Origin: Candidatus Pacearchaeota archaeon
Lineage (GTDB): Archaea > Nanoarchaeota > Nanoarchaeia > Pacearchaeales > GW2011-AR1
Direction: 5' to 3'
Assembly: GCA_002686195.1 (NCBI GenBank)
Contig: NZAS01000072.1
Span: 3,163-8,414, forward strand
DNA length: 5,252 nt
The stretch's first letter is position 1. Every line of letters begins with the position of its first letter. The notes beneath the pieces are model-generated. The model saw nothing but the letters and a program-made list of their open reading frames with translations. It did not search any database and was not told the origin of the DNA. A program made the translations under genes and the position numbers. This document shows, in pieces, positions 4,661-5,252 of the stretch.

Positions 4661-4890
4661 TCAATGTTCTCAATTATCTTTTTTAGTCTGCTCTCGGGCA
4701 ATTGCTTAAGGAATTCGACAATTGTCTTGTCTGCGGCTTCGATTAGCTCGGTACCTTCGGGATCGCAATATTTGCAGCCAGTCCATCTTGAAGTGGGGGA
4801 TGCGTAGTTGCTTACTCGGTTATTTTGTACTTTACGGGATCCATGGCAGTGTGTGCATGTGATTTTGATGTACAGCTTGTCGTAAGGCAT
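4657..4890 (-). CDS. Small zinc-ribbon-like protein with two CxxC pairs
   Basis: The product has 77 residues and an ATG start at 4890-4888. Two knuckles are visible: CTHC (Cys12, Cys15) in ITCTHCHGSRKV and CKYC (Cys39, Cys42) in WTGCKYCDPEG. Together they could bind one Zn ion in a ribbon. CxxCxGxxxV recalls one half of the DnaJ-type zinc domain, but there are only four Cys and no J domain. The last third (about 50-77) is an amphipathic helix, ending LPESRLKKIIENIE. It is the first gene after the gene-free spacer and so may head the operon. No Shine-Dalgarno precedes the ATG; a TACAAT hexamer sits 3 bases upstream of it. Nucleic-acid or protein binding is the usual role of such small ribbons, but is inferred here. 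Confidence 0.86.
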   Translation of the reverse strand: MPYDKLYIKITCTHCHGSRKVQNNRVSNYASPTSRWTGCKYCDPEGTELIEAADKTIVEFLKQLPESRLKKIIENIE

Positions 4891-4922
4891 ACTATTGTAA
4901 GTAGGTGTAAATGTTGGGAAAT

Positions 4923-4950
4923 TTTTTAGGGATTTATTTTTCTAAGTCAA
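4923..4950 (-). promoter_or_regulatory. Candidate sigma70-type promoter for the small-gene operon
   Basis: On the minus strand TTGACT (4950-4945) resembles a -35 box (5 of 6 to TTGACA), followed after 16 bases by TAAAAA (4928-4923, 4 of 6 to TATAAT) in a very AT-rich stretch. Transcription would start near 4915, giving a leader of about 25 bases before the ATG at 4890. The position in the only sizeable gene-free spacer supports it. The -10 box is weak, and phage-specific promoters cannot be excluded. Confidence 0.4.
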
Positions 4951-5027
4951 TTATTTGAAAAAATTGTAGCGATATCGAAAGGAGGCTAAGCACAGGGCGG
5001 AAAACCCCAGTGATTACAGGGACTTAC

Positions 5028-5069
5028 ACCCCGGGTAGTAGGGGGGGGACAGGGGGTGGTAATACTACT
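5028..5069 (+). other. G-quadruplex-capable G-run block with flanking inverted repeats
   Basis: On the plus strand GGG (5033-5035), TAGTA, a run of eight G (5041-5048), ACA, five G (5052-5056), T and GG follow each other. The runs can be split into four GGG tracts with loops of 5, 2 and 3 bases, which meets the usual G-quadruplex pattern. Nested around it are complementary arms: CACCCC (5028-5033) with GGGGTG (5053-5058), and GTAGTA (5035-5040) with TACTAC (about 5064-5069). The minus-strand transcript would be C-rich here. It might act as a structural, terminator-like or regulatory element. Confidence 0.45.
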
Positions 5070-5090
5070 CGTTCGCAAACAACTACAAGG

Positions 5091-5252
5091 TTACGTTTCA
5101 ACATCGGCACGTTGTTTGGCGTTAACTACAGACACAAACACAACGATTCCTACTACACTACACCAAAACACAAAGCCAAGAGCTGTATCAATTACTCTGT
5201 CTATCTTACTACAGCTTATCATTATCTTTTCTATTACTCTCGGACAAGAATC
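5091..5252 (-). CDS. Single-span membrane protein, C-terminal part or complete 43-residue protein
   Basis: The minus-strand frame is open from the right edge (5252) to TAA at 5093-5091, giving 53 visible residues. It begins DSCPRVIEKIMISCSKIDR, has one hydrophobic segment (about 24-43: ALGFVFWCSVVGIVVFV) and ends NAKQRADVET. The charge pattern, with Lys/Arg before the span and a charged tail after it, fits a real membrane protein. It may continue beyond the window, or start at the internal ATG 5222-5220 (43 residues), which has no clear ribosome-binding site. The opposite strand is also open over this stretch but gives an implausible protein. The 200-base spacer follows, so this gene may end the preceding transcription unit. 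No family is recognised. Confidence 0.65.
   Translation of the reverse strand, partial: DSCPRVIEKIMISCSKIDRVIDTALGFVFWCSVVGIVVFVSVVNAKQRADVET

Larger units (their letters stand above)
4891..5090. other. Gene-free spacer with a G-run block and an AT-rich promoter region
   Basis: About 200 bases lie between the membrane protein stop and the zinc-ribbon start. No convincing coding frame was found on either strand. The half near 4900-4970 is AT-rich and holds the candidate promoter. The half near 4978-5075 is mixed and contains the G-runs described separately and an AAAGGAGG on the plus strand (4978-4985) that has no start codon at a normal distance. I saw no tRNA-like cloverleaf and no hairpin followed by a T-run on the minus strand. 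Confidence 0.6.

Noticed and set aside
4657..4890. Assignment of the CxxC protein as DnaJ
   Set aside because: Only two CxxC knuckles and no J domain or glycine-rich region. CxxCxG alone is too common.
5010..5252. Plus-strand frame open from a GTG at 5010 to the right edge
   Set aside because: The product is Thr-, Tyr-, Arg- and His-rich with no recognisable pattern. The GTG is 24 bases from the nearest Shine-Dalgarno, and the minus strand over the same bases gives a coherent membrane protein.
1..5252. tRNA genes, CRISPR arrays, insertion sequences and rho-independent terminators
   Set aside because: No cloverleaf with a TTCGA loop, no regularly spaced direct repeats, no transposase motif with terminal inverted repeats, and no GC-rich hairpin followed by a T-run on the coding strand were seen.

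Overview
All fourteen genes in this window lie on the minus strand. They are tightly packed: most neighbours are separated by a few bases or overlap (ATGA- and TAATG-type junctions, and Shine-Dalgarno sites inside the upstream gene). Most encode proteins under 100 residues. This layout looks like an accessory stretch of a tailed-phage genome, or a prophage, rather than a bacterial core region. Several small proteins (a basic-then-acidic helical protein with an LYKDL...HHPYIIDRIK-type end, a protein containing VYKLFKSGKRAK, and many short GD[LIF][VI]...G[VIL][LIM] barrels) resemble, from memory, families common in marine T4-like myovirus contigs. Two exported proteins carry Asp-Thr-Ala/Gly low-complexity stretches (tail DTADTGDTGQ; DSADTA), which are typical of Myxococcota and related former 'deltaproteobacterial' lipoproteins. 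A phage of such a host is my best guess, but no hallmark phage gene (terminase, capsid, portal) is visible, so the assignment is an inference.

Layout in direction of transcription, from high to low coordinates: (1) the end of a single-span membrane protein (5252-5091). (2) A ~200-base gene-free spacer (5090-4891) holding a G-run/C-run block and a candidate promoter. (3) A run of small genes: a CxxC zinc-ribbon-like protein, an SH3-like barrel, a tiny lipoprotein, a charged helical protein, a second barrel, a small secreted protein, two tandemly duplicated barrels, a 148-residue phage-type protein, a fifth barrel-like protein and a 55-residue two-span membrane protein (4890-2197). (4) A 542-residue lipoprotein with two Hydin/ASH-like Ig domains and a von Willebrand factor A domain with an intact MIDAS (2176-548). 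(5) The first 177 residues of a secreted trypsin/HtrA-like serine protease that runs off the left edge (531-1).

The most interesting feature is that five closely linked genes appear directed to the cell envelope: two lipoproteins, one secreted protein, one membrane protein and one exported protease. They sit inside an otherwise phage-like small-gene operon. The VWA lipoprotein and protease are adjacent, 16 bases apart, with the protease ribosome-binding site at the lipoprotein stop codon. They could act together at the host surface, for example in superinfection exclusion, receptor masking or processing of an envelope target, but this is not shown by the sequence. The membrane protein, the tiny lipoprotein, the 55-residue protein and the partial protease had to be read out by hand because they are short or lack an end in the window.
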